Shown one piece after another: positions 35,077-35,461 of a stretch of 35,461 nt of DNA. The notes beneath the pieces were generated by a model that had not been told where the DNA came from, made no database searches, and saw only the letters and a program-made list of their open reading frames with translations. The stretch covers positions 1-35,461 of the forward strand of contig JBAZQZ010000009.1 in NCBI GenBank assembly GCA_041663205.1. Direction: 5' to 3'. Each line of letters begins with the position of its first letter. Positions within the stretch are counted from its first letter, which is position 1. This DNA comes from UM-FILTER-38-24 sp041663205. Its GTDB lineage: Bacteria; Patescibacteriota; Gracilibacteria; UBA1369; LOWO2-01-FULL-3. A program made the translations under genes and the position numbers.

Positions 35077-35461
35077 CTAAAACGCCAGTATCGTTGTCGT
35101 GCCAAGCACGGCATTTGCTGCCCACTCATCGCCGATCGCGCCCGCAACCATCCAATAGTCCATCGCCGGCGCGGTGCTCAGAGCAAACCGTGTATGCACG
35201 AGCTGCCCCCGCTCGAAGCGCTGCTCGATGCCCTCGATGCGGTACAGGATCGTGATAGCCGTGCCGCCCTGTGGGCGCCGAATCACGGTGATGCGCGTGC
35301 CGATCTCCTGCCCGAGCATCTGCTGTATCGTGTATTGGTTCGCACCGAATGCCGCTATGCCCAGCCCCCGGCAGCGGTAGTGAGGGTCCTTGTAGCGGCC
35401 CAGCAGGTAGTACACCCGGTCATACACACGCGCGTCTGTGTTGTTTAGCAGCCGGTCGTTT
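35077..35461 (-). CDS. Tail protein, C-terminal part, cut by window edge
   Basis: The frame is open from base 35461 down to the stop at 35077; the first in-frame start is GTG 35427 but the protein-like sequence NDRLLNNTDARVYDRVYYLLGRYKD begins upstream, so this is the C-terminal end of a larger gene. Phrases like ILYRIEGIEQRFERGQLVHTRFALS are typical of the C-terminal part of long tail/baseplate proteins. It places the missing tail genes before the window's high-coordinate end. Confidence 0.65.
   Translation of the reverse strand, partial: NDRLLNNTDARVYDRVYYLLGRYKDPHYRCRGLGIAAFGANQYTIQQMLGQEIGTRITVIRRPQGGTAITILYRIEGIEQRFERGQLVHTRFALSTAPAMDYWMVAGAIGDEWAANAVLGTTTILAF

Noticed and set aside
1..35461. 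Window as a complete circular genome joined end to end
   Set aside because: The open frame entering at 35461 and the one leaving at base 1 are in different frames and belong to different genes; joining would end the base-1 gene after five residues and leave no tape-measure or tail-tube gene.
1..35461. tRNA genes, integrase or attachment sites
   Set aside because: No cloverleaf-like or recombinase-like pattern was recognised; a tRNA scan and a tyrosine/serine recombinase profile search would be the deciding tests.

Overview
This window is a piece of a double-stranded DNA tailed-phage genome (virion or prophage form cannot be told apart). It is GC-rich, and every credible gene is read from the minus strand, so the biological order runs from base 35461 down to base 1. 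Genes are packed with ATGA or TAATG stop/start overlaps and have purine-rich Shine-Dalgarno sites (GGAGG, GGGGG). The head genes are of HK97 type: terminase, portal, MuF-like protein, S78 prohead protease and HK97-fold capsid. That points to a siphovirus-like virus of a GC-rich bacterium. No integrase, tRNA or attachment site was seen. The host cannot be fixed from sequence alone; a resemblance of some small genes to phages of Chloroflexota is only an impression.

Layout in transcription order. (1) 35461-34190: the end of the virion-protein block, comprising the C-terminus of a tail protein cut by the window edge, a fibre/lectin-like protein and a further structural protein, closed by a terminator near 34150. 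(2) 34110-29200: a consensus sigma70 promoter drives a ribbon-helix-helix (RHH) regulator, an HNH nuclease, HTH and zinc-finger small proteins, a 20-residue membrane peptide and a RecT/annealase-like protein. Three intergenic spacers in this block carry related GC-rich hairpins. An excisionase-like HTH gene with its own promoter follows, then a PrimPol-type primase. (3) 29241-22092: another consensus promoter overlaps a 9-bp inverted repeat and precedes a second RHH protein, a replication initiator with an internal hexamer array, and a DnaB-like helicase. A long string of small accessory genes follows: MazG-like, excisionase-like HTH, Cys-rich paralogues, membrane microproteins and an HNH-AP2 nuclease. 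A strong terminator sits at 22026-22056. (4) 22014-18684: the lysis block, with a two-domain endolysin (glycosidase-like plus amidase), a holin candidate, two coiled-coil/membrane proteins, a two-helix membrane protein and a VRR-NUC nuclease. (5) 18628-11302: an unusual cargo operon of twelve overlapping genes that looks like a nonulosonic (pseudaminic-like) acid pathway. It encodes a PseB-type dehydratase, two methyltransferases, a Gfo/Idh/MocA oxidoreductase, an SpsF-like cytidylyltransferase, a class III aminotransferase, a PseI/NeuB synthase, three unrecognised small proteins (one clearly a membrane protein), a zinc-ribbon protein and a LuxR-type HTH protein. (6) 11252-1: small and large terminase, portal (split by a frame change), MuF-like protein, gp10-like protein, protease, capsid, then structural proteins running off the window.

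The most interesting content is the sugar operon placed between lysis and packaging genes. It would let the phage make a CMP-activated nine-carbon acidic sugar, or a methylated derivative, from UDP-GlcNAc-type precursors, presumably to alter a host surface glycan or a virion glycan. Expected steps for an acetyltransferase and a UDP-sugar hydrolase are not visible, and the aminotransferase is of the GSA class instead of the usual PseC class, so the pathway may be a variant or lean on host enzymes. Other notable points are the split portal gene, a nine-base C/G tract at the ribosome-binding site of the first sugar gene, paired RHH regulators under consensus promoters, and several membrane microproteins of 20-56 residues.
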